Positions 44,639 to 53,054 of a stretch of 64,000 nucleotides of DNA are shown piece after piece. Positions within the stretch are counted from its first letter, which is position 1. Every line of letters starts with the position of its first letter. Under the pieces are notes generated by a model. That model ran no database searches. It saw nothing but the letters and a program-made list of their open reading frames with translations, and had not been told where the DNA came from. This DNA comes from Arthrobacter bambusae (GTDB lineage Bacteria > Actinomycetota > Actinomycetes > Actinomycetales > Micrococcaceae). The position numbers and the translations under genes were made by a program. The DNA lies in the NCBI RefSeq assembly GCF_030812595.1, contig NZ_JAUSSZ010000001.1:1-64000 (forward strand), given 5' to 3'.

Positions 44639-44938
44639 ATGGCAACGGACTACGACGCCCCTCGGAAGACGGAAGAAGACACCGAGGACTCGATCGAGGA
44701 ACTCAAGTCCCATCGCACCGAGAAACAGTCGTCATCGGCTGTTGATATCGATGAGACCGATCTGGCTGATGCCTACGAGCTCCCGGGTGCGGACTTGTCC
44801 GGCGAAGAGCTGTTGGTTCGCGTCCTCCCGCCGCAGCCGGACGAATTTACGTGCTTCAACTGCTTCCTGGTCAAGCACCGCTCGCAGATTGCGCGGGAGA
44901 AGGACGGGCATCTGTACTGCAAGGAATGCGAAAGCTAG
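44639..44938 (+). CDS. DUF4193 family zinc-ribbon-like protein
   Basis: This 99-aa acidic protein starts MATDYDAPRKTEEDTEDSIEEL and ends with two CxxC pairs (FTCFNCFLV and YCKECES), a treble-clef-like zinc site. The family is nearly universal in actinobacteria near dut and sigA and has no established function. AAGGGA precedes the ATG. Its stop overlaps that of the convergent DUF3093 gene as CTAG. Confidence 0.9.
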   Translation: MATDYDAPRKTEEDTEDSIEELKSHRTEKQSSSAVDIDETDLADAYELPGADLSGEELLVRVLPPQPDEFTCFNCFLVKHRSQIAREKDGHLYCKECES

Positions 44939-45435
44939 CTTCGGGAGGCTTGCTTGGACAGCGCTGCCACGAGTTCTTCGGGGCGGCGGGTGGACGTCAG
45001 CCAGTACGGGGTGCGGTCTGCCGGGTCGGTGATTTCGATACGCACTACCGGATCAATCCAGCCGCGGAGGCAAAGGTACGCCAGTCCATGGAGGCGGGTG
45101 CCGCGCTCTGCGACGGCTTCGTCCTTGTGGAACGCGGTGACAGCGCCGATGAACTCGCGCTGGATACTGGCGCGTCCCACTTGGACAGTGTCCCGGTCCA
45201 CCACAATCGCGGGGGTGGACGTCACCAGCAAGGTGGCCGTGATCGCGAAGAGAACCAGCGCGGCGATGATGCCCGCAGTGATGCTGATTGGCGCAAACAT
45301 GAGAATGCCAGCGGCGGAGAAGCCGACCGCGACGATCCAGATCCAGGGTGATGGCCAGAGCTTTTCCGTGTACAGGACGCCCGTTCCACTCGAGGAATGG
45401 TGCGGCACAGGTACGGAAGCAGTCGATTCAGGCAT
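44935..45435 (-). CDS. DUF3093 family membrane protein
   Basis: This 166-aa protein has two adjacent N-terminal helices (about 30-75, WIWIVAVGFSAAGILMFAP and IIAALVLFAITATLLV) followed by a cytoplasmic domain with VVDRDTVQVGRASI and PYWLTSTRRPEELVAAL. It matches the actinobacterial DUF3093 family of unknown function. There is no ribosome site; TAAGCT lies 6 nt before the ATG (45442-45447), so the message is probably leaderless. It is divergent from dut. Confidence 0.87.
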   Translation of the reverse strand: MPESTASVPVPHHSSSGTGVLYTEKLWPSPWIWIVAVGFSAAGILMFAPISITAGIIAALVLFAITATLLVTSTPAIVVDRDTVQVGRASIQREFIGAVTAFHKDEAVAERGTRLHGLAYLCLRGWIDPVVRIEITDPADRTPYWLTSTRRPEELVAALSKQASRS

Positions 45436-45441
45436 GACACC

Positions 45442-45447
45442 AGCTTA
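45442..45447 (-). promoter_or_regulatory. Candidate -10 box of a leaderless DUF3093 transcript
   Basis: TAAGCT on the minus strand ends 6 nt before the ATG at 45435; no ribosome site is present. Confidence 0.38.
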
Positions 45448-45530
45448 TCGGGACTACGACCCTTGGAATTAACGCTTCTTCAGCCATGCACCGCCCTCCG
45501 GCCGTAATCGTGGCAGTATCCCGCGGACGA

Positions 45531-45536
45531 TAGAAT
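45531..45536 (+). promoter_or_regulatory. -10 box of a probable leaderless dut transcript
   Basis: TAGAAT (5 of 6 matches) lies 2 nt before one GTG (45539) and 8 nt before a second in-frame GTG (45545). The spacing favours transcription starting at or next to the second GTG. Confidence 0.45.
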
Positions 45537-45538
45537 AT

Positions 45539-46057
45539 GTGACTGTGAGCCACGAGACAGCAGTAGCCAACCCAGCAGACAGCCCCGCCGAATACGGTGC
45601 GCCGACCCTTCAGGTCCAACTGAAAATGCTCGACGCCGGCTTGGAAGTGCCGTCGTACGCCCACCCCGGTGACGCCGGCGCGGACTTGCGTGCCCGCGAG
45701 GACGTGACGCTCGCCCCTGGACAGCGGAAACTCGTACCTACAGGCGTCTCAATCGCACTGCCAAACGGCTTCGTCGCCCTGATCCACCCCCGATCAGGGC
45801 TGGCAACCAAGCATGGACTCACGGTGGTGAACGCTCCCGGGACGGTCGATGCGGGCTACCGAGGTGAAATCTCCGTGACGCTTTTGAATACGGACAAAAA
45901 CCAGGCGATTGAACTCAAGCGCGGCGATAGAATTGCTCAAATGGTGATCCAGCGCGTCGAGTACGCGCAGTTCGTTTCCGTGGAGGAGTTGTCCGACACC
46001 TCGCGCGGCACTGGCGGCTTTGGATCCACCGGAGGCTTCGCGCCGGCCGTGAGCTAG
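45539..46057 (+). CDS. dut: dUTP diphosphatase
   Basis: This trimeric dUTPase (172 aa) hydrolyses dUTP to dUMP, keeping uracil out of DNA. The five motifs are visible: [46 protein letters not shown] and the C-terminal GGFGSTGG that closes over the active site. The N-terminal 20 residues are extra. The first GTG at 45539 is listed, but it overlaps the promoter; the second GTG at 45545 is the more likely start of a leaderless message. It is followed after 111 nt by DUF3710. Confidence 0.94.
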   Translation: MTVSHETAVANPADSPAEYGAPTLQVQLKMLDAGLEVPSYAHPGDAGADLRAREDVTLAPGQRKLVPTGVSIALPNGFVALIHPRSGLATKHGLTVVNAPGTVDAGYRGEISVTLLNTDKNQAIELKRGDRIAQMVIQRVEYAQFVSVEELSDTSRGTGGFGSTGGFAPAVS

Positions 46058-46168
46058 CAACAACCCTCGGCAAATCGGCGCCGTTCGGAGCTGATTGCCA
46101 TGCTGTCCGCGAGTTGACGGGCAGTCTGCGGTTTACTGGAGGTAGACCACTACTAAGGAGACAACCCG

Positions 46169-46915
46169 ATGCTTTTTGGGCGCGGAAAGAAGTCCAAGGC
46201 TGAGCAGCCGAAAGACAAGGCTACTGAGCAGGCCAATGCCGCGACGTCGCAGCAGGACGCCGGCACGGTAGCAAGCGGAGCCGTCAAGGGCGACTTCCGT
46301 CTGTCCAAGGGGCCATTGGATGCAAGCGAAATTGATAGCCAGGATGGCTACGTCGATCTTGGCGCCCTGCTGATCGAACCTTCCGAGGGCCTTCAATTGC
46401 GCCTCGAAGTAGAAGAGGCAACCCAGCGCGTAGTGGCAGTCACCATGGACCTCGATGGCTCAAGCCTCCAGCTCCAGGCGTTCGCCGCTCCCCGTTCGGA
46501 AGGGCTGTGGGACGAAATCCGCGAACAAATCGGCCAGTCGGTGTCCAGCCAGGGCGGCGAAGTCGAGGAGATCGCCGGTACTTTCGGCACGGAACTCGTT
46601 GCCAAACTTCCTACCGAATCCGCGGACGGCGGGCGTGGGTTCCGAGCTGCCCGGTTCATGGGCGTGGATGGACCCCGTTGGTTCCTCCGTGGCGTTATCG
46701 GCGGGCAAGCGGCCTTGGACAGGGACGCGGCTCAAGGCCTGGAGAACCTCTTCCGCAAGGTTGTGGTCATTCGCGGAGACAACCCCATGCCGCCCCGAGA
46801 GCTGCTTCCGCTGAAGTTGCCCAAGGACGCCATGGCCCATGGACACGATGCCCCCGCTGAAACACCGGAGCTTCAGCAACCCGAACGTGGTCCGGAGATC
46901 ACCCAGATTGGCTGA
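46169..46915 (+). CDS. DUF3710 family protein
   Basis: This 248-aa soluble protein begins MLFGRGKKSKAEQPKDKATEQ (charged tail) and continues with the DUF3710 core: GPLDASEIDSQDGYVDLGALLI, LEVEEATQRVVAVTMDLDGSSLQLQAFAAPRSEGLWDEIR and a GPRWFLRGVIGGQAAL segment. Function is unknown; it is conserved beside dut and the OB-fold gene in actinobacteria. AAGGAG lies 8 nt before the ATG. Confidence 0.87.
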   Translation: MLFGRGKKSKAEQPKDKATEQANAATSQQDAGTVASGAVKGDFRLSKGPLDASEIDSQDGYVDLGALLIEPSEGLQLRLEVEEATQRVVAVTMDLDGSSLQLQAFAAPRSEGLWDEIREQIGQSVSSQGGEVEEIAGTFGTELVAKLPTESADGGRGFRAARFMGVDGPRWFLRGVIGGQAALDRDAAQGLENLFRKVVVIRGDNPMPPRELLPLKLPKDAMAHGHDAPAETPELQQPERGPEITQIG

Positions 46916-46920
46916 CAAAA

Positions 46921-47274
46921 TTGGCTGAGAAAACGGTTCTCGCCGCTTTGGCACATGGTACCGCGGCGTCCCGTCCACTCACCGAGCTTCCCGTAAGGGG
47001 CCGGGTCGACTGCACGGGTTTCATCGAGTCGGTGACCTACCATCCCGCGAACGAGCAGGCTCACTTCTCGGCGATCGTCGTCGACCGGATAGCCCACAGG
47101 GGCGATACGGGCCCGTTGACCCGTTTGCGTGTCATCTGGCTCGGGCGCCGCAAAGTGCCCGGCATCGAACCCGGGACCGTGCTGCGGCTCAAAGGCATGG
47201 TTATGCAGCGGGATGGAATGCCTACCATGTTCAATCCGCGCTATGAAATCCTCTCCCGGCAGGAGCACGAATGA
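46921..47274 (+). CDS. OB-fold nucleic acid-binding domain protein
   Basis: This 117-aa protein has an OB-fold pattern, LPVRGRVDCTGFIESVTYHP, FSAIVVDR, LTRLRVIWLGRRKVPGIEPGTVLRLKG and MFNPRYEIL, as in the tRNA-anticodon/DNA-binding OB family. The start is a TTG 5 nt after the DUF3710 stop; its end overlaps the DUF3159 start (ATGA). It is part of the dut-DUF3710-OB-DUF3159 series; its ligand is unknown. Confidence 0.83.
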   Translation: MAEKTVLAALAHGTAASRPLTELPVRGRVDCTGFIESVTYHPANEQAHFSAIVVDRIAHRGDTGPLTRLRVIWLGRRKVPGIEPGTVLRLKGMVMQRDGMPTMFNPRYEILSRQEHE

Positions 47275-48062
47275 CCGTCGCCAACGGATCCGACCCGCAG
47301 GAAACGCCAGCGCAGGAAGAGCCCGGTCCGGCAGAAGACTCCCGGCAGGGCTCCCAAGGGCCGAGCATTGCGGATATCGCCGCCGGCTACGCCGAAAAAG
47401 CCGGACTCCAACGCAACAGCCACGGGCACGTGGACATCCTCAAATCCGCTGGAGGTGTCCAAGGGATAGCCGAGAGCATCGTGCCCGGCCTCGTATTCCT
47501 GATCGCCTTCATGATCACCCGCGACCTCCCGGCCTCCCTGATTGCCTCCCTCGCGGCGGCAGCCGTGTTCACTGTCGTCCGGCTGGTACAGCGGCGCCCG
47601 TTGACCCAGGCGCTTGCAGGAATCGCCGGAGTCGCCATCTCCGCGTGGCTCGCGAACGCCACCGGAAAGGCAGAGGACTTCTACGTCCTGGGTTTCTACA
47701 CGAATATCGCCTACATCGTAGGAATGGTGCTGTCGATCCTGGTCAAGTGGCCGATCGCCGGTCTGCTGTTCGGATTCGTCCGCAACGAGGGCTTCGAGTG
47801 GCGGAAGAATCCGGATCGTCTGCGGGCATATGCCATCGGCACCTGGGTGGTCATAGCCGTGCTGGCGCTACGGCTTGTGGTGCAGGTGCCCCTGTATTTC
47901 ATGGGCGATGCAGGCCTCGCCGCTCTGGCCACCATGAGGCTGATCATGGGCGCCCCGCTGTACATCCTGGGGCTCTGGATTGCGTGGCTCCTGACCCGGC
48001 CGGCGCCGGGCCAGAAGCCGGACCGTCATACTCAGCCGTCGAAACCGTCGTCGTCGGACTGA
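47271..48062 (+). CDS. DUF3159 family membrane protein
   Basis: This 263-aa protein has an acidic N-terminal tail (about 1-35), then about six helices beginning at SIVPGLVFLIAFMI. Loops include VRLVQRRPLTQALAG and FVRNEGFEWRKNPDRLRAY. DUF3159 is an actinobacterial membrane family of unknown function next to the ceoBC genes. The start overlaps the OB-fold gene by 4 nt; its last 31 nt overlap, tail to tail, the end of the convergent TrkA-like gene. Confidence 0.87.
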   Translation: MTVANGSDPQETPAQEEPGPAEDSRQGSQGPSIADIAAGYAEKAGLQRNSHGHVDILKSAGGVQGIAESIVPGLVFLIAFMITRDLPASLIASLAAAAVFTVVRLVQRRPLTQALAGIAGVAISAWLANATGKAEDFYVLGFYTNIAYIVGMVLSILVKWPIAGLLFGFVRNEGFEWRKNPDRLRAYAIGTWVVIAVLALRLVVQVPLYFMGDAGLAALATMRLIMGAPLYILGLWIAWLLTRPAPGQKPDRHTQPSKPSSSD

Positions 48063-48763
48063 TCCGCAAACTCTTCCTCGACATCGACCGAACCGTGATC
48101 CGCGGCGGACGGGGAAAGCAGGGCCCTGAGGCCGTCTTCGGCCGCAATGGTCGTGACGAAGAACAATTCGTCGCCGCCGTCGATCACGTCGTCGCGGCTC
48201 GGTGTAATGGGCGCATGGTCCCGGAGGATCGCTACGAGGGTGGCGTCTTCCGGCCATTCAATGCTGCCCACGGTGCTGCCGATGATGTGCGAGTCGTGGG
48301 GGACCGTGAATTCCACGAGCGAGGAAACGCCCGTCTGCAAGGTGAGCAAGCGGACGAGGTCACCGATTTCCACGGCTTCTTCCACGAGCGCCGTCATGAG
48401 CTGCGGAGTGTTGACTGCGACGTCGACGCCCCAGGAATCGTTGAACATCCAGTCGTTCTTGGGATTATTGACCCGGCCCACCGTTCGGCCCACACCGAAT
48501 TCGGTCTTGGCCAGCAAGGACACCACAAGGTTGACCTTGTCGTCGCCTGTCGCGGACACGACGACGTCGGCCCCTTCCAACTTCGCTTCCTGCAACGTGC
48601 TCAATTCGCACGCATCGCCCACCAGCCAGCGGGCCCCACGGAGCCCGCTACGGCCGATGACCTCCGGTTTAAGGTCGATCAGCATGATCTCGTGTTTATG
48701 GGCGAGCAATTCCCGTGCGATCGATGAACCGACGCTGCCTGCGCCGACAATAACGACTTTCAC
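48032..48763 (-). CDS. ceoB: TrkA/CeoB-type K+ regulatory protein (RCK_N + RCK_C)
   Basis: This 243-aa cytoplasmic RCK protein binds nucleotides and gates or regulates potassium transport. The N-terminal NAD-binding motif is MKVVIVGAGSVGSSIARELL with the acidic D31 in LIDLKPE, and the C-terminal RCK_C domain (about 125-215) contains VEFTVPHDSHIIGSTVGSIEWPEDATLVAI. The tail is acidic. The start is a GTG overlapping the stop of the upstream TrkA-like gene (GTGA). The pair corresponds to mycobacterial ceoB/ceoC. Confidence 0.88.
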   Translation of the reverse strand: MKVVIVGAGSVGSSIARELLAHKHEIMLIDLKPEVIGRSGLRGARWLVGDACELSTLQEAKLEGADVVVSATGDDKVNLVVSLLAKTEFGVGRTVGRVNNPKNDWMFNDSWGVDVAVNTPQLMTALVEEAVEIGDLVRLLTLQTGVSSLVEFTVPHDSHIIGSTVGSIEWPEDATLVAILRDHAPITPSRDDVIDGGDELFFVTTIAAEDGLRALLSPSAADHGSVDVEEEFADQSDDDGFDG

Positions 48764-49434
48764 TCAGACTCCTTGGCGGGTGCGCTGGAAAGGATGCGCG
48801 CCACCTCGACGCTGCGGTCCAGGTTCAACATGGCATGGACGGTGTCACCCTCCTGGTACGCCGTTCCGGCCTGGGGGAGGACGCCCTCACCAAAGCGGGT
48901 AAGGAAGGCGATGCGGATTCCGGCTGCTGCTTCAACGGCAGACAGCGGGTGCCCGATCCAGCTTGCGTCGAGGTCGACTTCGGACAAAACCAAGCGACCC
49001 GAAGGCTCGCGGTAATCGCCTGCCAGGTGTTGTTCGGGCAGGATCCGGCGCAGGACCTGGTCCGCGCTCCAGCGCACGGCGGCTACCGTGGGAATACCCA
49101 GGCGCTGGTAGATTTCGGCGCGGCCGGGATCGTAGATGCGGGCCACGACATGTGAAACGTGGAAAGTTTCACGGGCTACCCGGGTGGCGAGGATATTGGA
49201 ATTGTCACCGCTGGATACGGCGGCGAAGGCGTACGCTTCCTCGCAACCTGCCTGCTTGAGCGTGTCCCGGTCGAATCCGACGCCGGTGACTTTCCTACCG
49301 GTGAATCCGCTGCGCAAGCGGCGGAAGGCACGGTCGTCCTGGTCGATGATGGCCACCGAATGGCCGGCGTCTTCCAAGGTGTGCGCCAACGTTGCGCCAA
49401 CTCTTCCGCAACCCATGATCACAAAGTGAGCCAC
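48760..49434 (-). CDS. ceoC: TrkA/CeoC-type K+ regulatory protein
   Basis: This is a 224-aa second RCK protein, with MAHFVIMGCGRVGATLAHTLEDAG as the Rossmann motif, IIDQDDRAFRRL after strand 2, and an RCK_C-like end with PQAGTAYQEGDTVHAML. I chose the GTG at 49434 because GAAGGAG lies 6 nt upstream; the frame is open to 49554. It overlaps ceoB by 4 nt, and the pair is divergent from an APC-type permease that is a plausible transport partner. Confidence 0.88.
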   Translation of the reverse strand: MAHFVIMGCGRVGATLAHTLEDAGHSVAIIDQDDRAFRRLRSGFTGRKVTGVGFDRDTLKQAGCEEAYAFAAVSSGDNSNILATRVARETFHVSHVVARIYDPGRAEIYQRLGIPTVAAVRWSADQVLRRILPEQHLAGDYREPSGRLVLSEVDLDASWIGHPLSAVEAAAGIRIAFLTRFGEGVLPQAGTAYQEGDTVHAMLNLDRSVEVARILSSAPAKESE

Positions 49435-49532
49435 GGTTTCTCCTTCACTCTTATGCATGCCGCTCGGTAAGACTCTACCGGGGCAAGTCGCGGAAGCCAG
49501 TCCGCCGTCATGACATCGCGTTCGATTCAGAG

Positions 49533-49538
49533 TAGCTT
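49533..49538 (+). promoter_or_regulatory. Candidate -10 box of a leaderless APC permease transcript
   Basis: TAGCTT ends 6 nt before the GTG at 49545; the gap tgcgga has no proper ribosome site. Confidence 0.35.
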
Positions 49539-49544
49539 TGCGGA

Positions 49545-51518
49545 GTGCTGACAATTCTCAACGCCGCGAAGCGCGTGTTGGTGGGGCGGCCGTTCCGGAA
49601 CGACCGCCTTGCCCATACCCTGCTTCCCAAGCGCATTGCGCTGCCGATCTTCGCCTCGGACGCCCTGTCCTCCGTGGCGTACGCCCCTGACGAAATCCTG
49701 CTGACGCTGGCCCTCGCGGGCGTGAGTGCCGTGGCCATTTCGCCGCTGGTCGGCCTCGCAGTCATGGTGGTCTTGCTCACGGTGGTCGCCTCCTACCGGC
49801 AGAACGTCCATGCTTACCCTTCCGGTGGCGGCGACTACGAAATCGCCAACGTCAACCTGGGGAAGTTCGCGGGCCTGACCGTCGCGGCGGCCTTGTTGGT
49901 GGACTACGTCCTCACCGTCGCCGTATCGATGTCTTCCGCAGCGGCGTACCTGACCACCGCGATCCCCTCGCTGCATGGGCAGCAGGCGCTCATCGCCACA
50001 GTCGGCGTGATTGTCCTGGCGCTGGTGAACCTGCGCGGAATCAAGGAAGCCGGCAGTGTCTTCGCGGTTCCCACCTACATCTTCATGTTCTCCATCCTGG
50101 GCATGACCGCCGTCGGCATCTTCCAGGCTGCCACCGGCCAACTCGCGCAGGCTCCGTCGGCAGCCTTCACCATCGTCCCGCAAGAGGGATTCGACCAGGG
50201 ACTCGTTGGCTTGGCAGGAGCGTTCCTGTTGCTGCGGGCTTTCTCCTCCGGTGCGGCTGCCCTGACCGGCGTGGAGGCCATCAGCAACGGCGTGCCGAAC
50301 TTCAAGAAACCCAAGAGCAAGAACGCGGCCACCACACTGTTGCTTCTGGGCGTCATCGCCTCGGCCATGCTCGCGGGCATCATCTACCTCGCGAACGCCA
50401 CCAAGGTCCACATCGTGATGGATCCAGCCAAGGAATTCCTCCTCCAAGGCCAGCCGGTGCCGGGCGACTACATCCAGAACCCGGCCATCAGCCAGATTGC
50501 GCAGACCATCTTCGGCGCCGGGTCCCTGCCGTTCTATATTGTTGTCGCCGCCACCGGCGTCATCCTCGTCTTCGCCTCCAACACCGCGTTCAACGGATTC
50601 CCGGTCCTGGGTTCCATCCTCGCCCAGGACGGCTACCTTCCGCGCCAGCTCCGGACCCGCGGTGACCGCCTGGCCTTCAGCAACGGCGTCCTGGCGCTGG
50701 CAGCCGGTGCCCTGGTCCTCATCATTTCCTTCAACGCCGATGTCACCAAGCTGATCCAGCTGTACATCGTTGGCGTTTTCATTTCCTTCACGATGAGCCA
50801 GCTGGGCATGGTGCGCCACTGGGGCAGGCAACTCAAACTTGCGCAGGACAAAGCCGTCCGCCGCAGGATCCTGAAGTCCCGCACCATCAACCTGCTCGGC
50901 TTCGCAATGACGGCGTTGGTCCTGACCATCGTCCTGATCACCAAGTTCGAACAGGGCGCCTGGATCGCCCTCCTGGCGATGTTCGTGCTGTTCCTCATCA
51001 TGTGGAGCATCCGCGCCCACTACGACAACGTAGCCAAGGAACTCGCCGTTGACGAGGACTCCTCCCCGCGTGCCCTGCCTACCAGGGTCCATGCCGTGCT
51101 GCTGGTGTCCCATGTCCGCAAACCGGTGCTGCGCGCCCTCGCCTACGCGCGGGCGTCGAGGCCATCCCGGCTGGACGCCATCATCGTCGACATCGACCAC
51201 GAGGAAACGGCGCGTACCGTCGAGGCCTGGGCCAAGCTGGACATCCCGGTCCCGTTGACCGTCCTGGCGAGCCCGTACCGGGAAACCGTTACGCCCATCC
51301 TGGACTACATCAAGAACATGCGCCGCGATTCCCCCCGCGACCTGATCGTCGTCTACATCCCGGAGTACGTTGTCGGCAAGTGGTGGGAACAGCTGGTCCA
51401 CAACCAGACTGCCTTGCGCATCAAGGCCCGGCTCCACTTTGAACCCGGCGTCATGGTGGCCAGCGTTCCATGGCAATTGAAGTCCTCCGAAGAAGCAAAG
51501 GCATTGCAGGATACCTGA
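49545..51518 (+). CDS. APC superfamily permease (KimA-like)
   Basis: This 657-aa membrane protein has about 12 helices (residues 25-470) and a C-terminal cytoplasmic domain of about 170 residues (HAVLLVSHVRKPVLRALAYARASRPSRLDAIIVDI...). The start of the membrane part, FASDALSSVAYAPDEILLTLALAG, and the tail resemble the KimA-type potassium importers as well as amino-acid permeases of this superfamily. Divergent ceoBC genes strengthen a K+ role (inference). It overlaps the next gene by one base (TGATG), so the methyltransferase is co-translated. Confidence 0.83.
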   Translation: MLTILNAAKRVLVGRPFRNDRLAHTLLPKRIALPIFASDALSSVAYAPDEILLTLALAGVSAVAISPLVGLAVMVVLLTVVASYRQNVHAYPSGGGDYEIANVNLGKFAGLTVAAALLVDYVLTVAVSMSSAAAYLTTAIPSLHGQQALIATVGVIVLALVNLRGIKEAGSVFAVPTYIFMFSILGMTAVGIFQAATGQLAQAPSAAFTIVPQEGFDQGLVGLAGAFLLLRAFSSGAAALTGVEAISNGVPNFKKPKSKNAATTLLLLGVIASAMLAGIIYLANATKVHIVMDPAKEFLLQGQPVPGDYIQNPAISQIAQTIFGAGSLPFYIVVAATGVILVFASNTAFNGFPVLGSILAQDGYLPRQLRTRGDRLAFSNGVLALAAGALVLIISFNADVTKLIQLYIVGVFISFTMSQLGMVRHWGRQLKLAQDKAVRRRILKSRTINLLGFAMTALVLTIVLITKFEQGAWIALLAMFVLFLIMWSIRAHYDNVAKELAVDEDSSPRALPTRVHAVLLVSHVRKPVLRALAYARASRPSRLDAIIVDIDHEETARTVEAWAKLDIPVPLTVLASPYRETVTPILDYIKNMRRDSPRDLIVVYIPEYVVGKWWEQLVHNQTALRIKARLHFEPGVMVASVPWQLKSSEEAKALQDT

Positions 51519-52915
51519 TGACCCACCCCAGCAACACTGAATCCAGCCCGCTCACTACCGGGGACGGGGCGGCCACGGAGCTGGTGGTGGACGTGGGCCC
51601 CATCGCCCATGGCGGCCACTTCGTCGCACGGCACGAAGGCCGGGTCATTTTTGTCCGGCACGGCATCCCGGGGGAGAAGGTCCGGGTGCGGCTGACCGAC
51701 GCGGGTGAGTCTTCCCGTTTCTGGCGTGCCGACGTCGTCGACGTCCTGGAAGCCTCAAACGACCGGACACGCCATTTCTGGCCGCTCGCCGACTCGCTCA
51801 CCGCTTGGCGCAAGGGCGGGCCGCCCGTGGGCGGGGCCGAACTCGGCCACGTGAGCCTGGAGCGGCAGCGACTGCTCAAATCCGAAGTCCTCGCTGAGCA
51901 ACTCAAGCGGCTCGCCGGCGTCGAACTCAAGGTCGCAGTGGAGCCGGCAGCCGCCGGTGACCCGGGATCCGGAGGAGTTGCAGGGTCCGACGGCGGGACA
52001 GGACTCGGCTGGCGGACCAGAGCCAGCTTCGCTGTCACCCCCGGTGGCCGGCTCGGGATGCATGCCCACCGCTCCGACGTCGTGATTCCGGTCCACGAGA
52101 TGCCCCTGGCGCTGCCGGCCATCAACGAGTTGCGGCTATGGGACATCGATCTGCGGGGGATCTCACGGGTGGAAGTTGCCGCGCCCGCCAACGGATCGCG
52201 TCCGCTTGTCCTTCTCGCCCCGGAAGAAGGAACGGACGCCCGGCGCCTGAACCGGATCCTGGGCCAGCTTCCGCACGACGTGTCCGTAGCAAGCTTCGAC
52301 CCGGTCCGCGGTGACGTCCTCCAGCTGCGCGGAAGGACCTGGGTCCAGGAATCGGCTGCCGGCCACGAATACCGAGTGACGGGAGAAGGGTTCTGGCAGA
52401 TCCACAAGGATGCGCCCGGCACCCTGGTGGGGGCGGTGACGGGATTCCTGCACGAGGGCGGCTACCTCCTCCCGGGATCGGCCGTCGCCGATCTTTACGC
52501 GGGAGCCGGGTTGTTCACGGCGCCCTTGGCTGACGCGGTGGGGATCACCGGTTCGGTGCTGTCCGTCGAAGGATCGCCAGGGACCAGCCGCGATGCCCGC
52601 AAGAATCTGCATGGAGAGACCCAGGTGGAAATCGTCCAGGGCAGGGTGGAACGTGTCCTCCGGCAACGCCCCCGGAACTTCGACGCCCTGGTGATCGACC
52701 CGCCGCGGGTCGGTGCCGGCAAAGCCGTGGTCAGCCAGCTCATCGAGTCCGGACCGCGGGCCATTGCCTATGTGTCGTGTGATCCGGCCTCCTTCGCGCG
52801 TGACCTGGGGTACTTCCGGAACGGCGGATGGCGCCTCGAGTCCCTCCGGGCTTTTGACCTCTATCCGCACACACATCACCTGGAGACCGTCGCGTTGCTG
52901 GTGCCCTCGGCGTAG
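51518..52915 (+). CDS. TrmA/RumA-family class I SAM RNA methyltransferase
   Basis: This 465-aa predicted 5-methyluridine-forming RNA methyltransferase has an N-terminal TRAM domain (about 15-75, LVVDVGPIAHGGHFVARHEGRVIFVRHGIPGEKV). A central region follows, then the catalytic domain with VADLYAGAGLFTAPLA (SAM), IDPPRVGAG, the nucleophile Cys421 in YVSCDPASFARD and Glu456 in HHLETVALL. The four iron-sulfur cysteines of RlmD are absent. The target base (tRNA or 23S rRNA) cannot be told. It is the second gene of the permease operon. Confidence 0.9.
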   Translation: MTHPSNTESSPLTTGDGAATELVVDVGPIAHGGHFVARHEGRVIFVRHGIPGEKVRVRLTDAGESSRFWRADVVDVLEASNDRTRHFWPLADSLTAWRKGGPPVGGAELGHVSLERQRLLKSEVLAEQLKRLAGVELKVAVEPAAAGDPGSGGVAGSDGGTGLGWRTRASFAVTPGGRLGMHAHRSDVVIPVHEMPLALPAINELRLWDIDLRGISRVEVAAPANGSRPLVLLAPEEGTDARRLNRILGQLPHDVSVASFDPVRGDVLQLRGRTWVQESAAGHEYRVTGEGFWQIHKDAPGTLVGAVTGFLHEGGYLLPGSAVADLYAGAGLFTAPLADAVGITGSVLSVEGSPGTSRDARKNLHGETQVEIVQGRVERVLRQRPRNFDALVIDPPRVGAGKAVVSQLIESGPRAIAYVSCDPASFARDLGYFRNGGWRLESLRAFDLYPHTHHLETVALLVPSA

Positions 52916-52983
52916 CCGCCACTACGATGGTGGAGAAGTCCCACGTCGCGCTTCACCTATCCATCGGCCGGCGGTTGCTCAGA

Positions 52984-52997
52984 TTAGGCTTGCCTAA
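52984..52997. promoter_or_regulatory. Palindrome TTAGGC-TT-GCCTAA upstream of acnA (DtxR/IdeR-like)
   Basis: A perfect 6-bp inverted repeat with a 2-nt centre, 58 nt before the acnA ATG. It matches about 12 of 19 positions of the DtxR/IdeR iron box. Iron control of an iron-sulfur aconitase would be plausible, but the site is not a full consensus. Confidence 0.4.
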
Positions 52998-53054
52998 CTA
53001 GCTTGCGGTCAACCACGCGACAAAGATGAAAGCTGTTGCGAGAGGAGTCCTGCC

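Noticed and set aside
47680..47702. TTCTAC occurrences within coding regions as further BlaI sites
   Set aside because: They lack the matching GTAGAA arm at the right spacing and lie inside conserved codons (Phe-Tyr).
49527..51476. A 649-codon minus-strand open frame opposite the APC permease
   Set aside because: Low-complexity Asp/Gly/Gln/His-rich translation typical of antisense frames in high-GC DNA; the permease on the plus strand is convincing.
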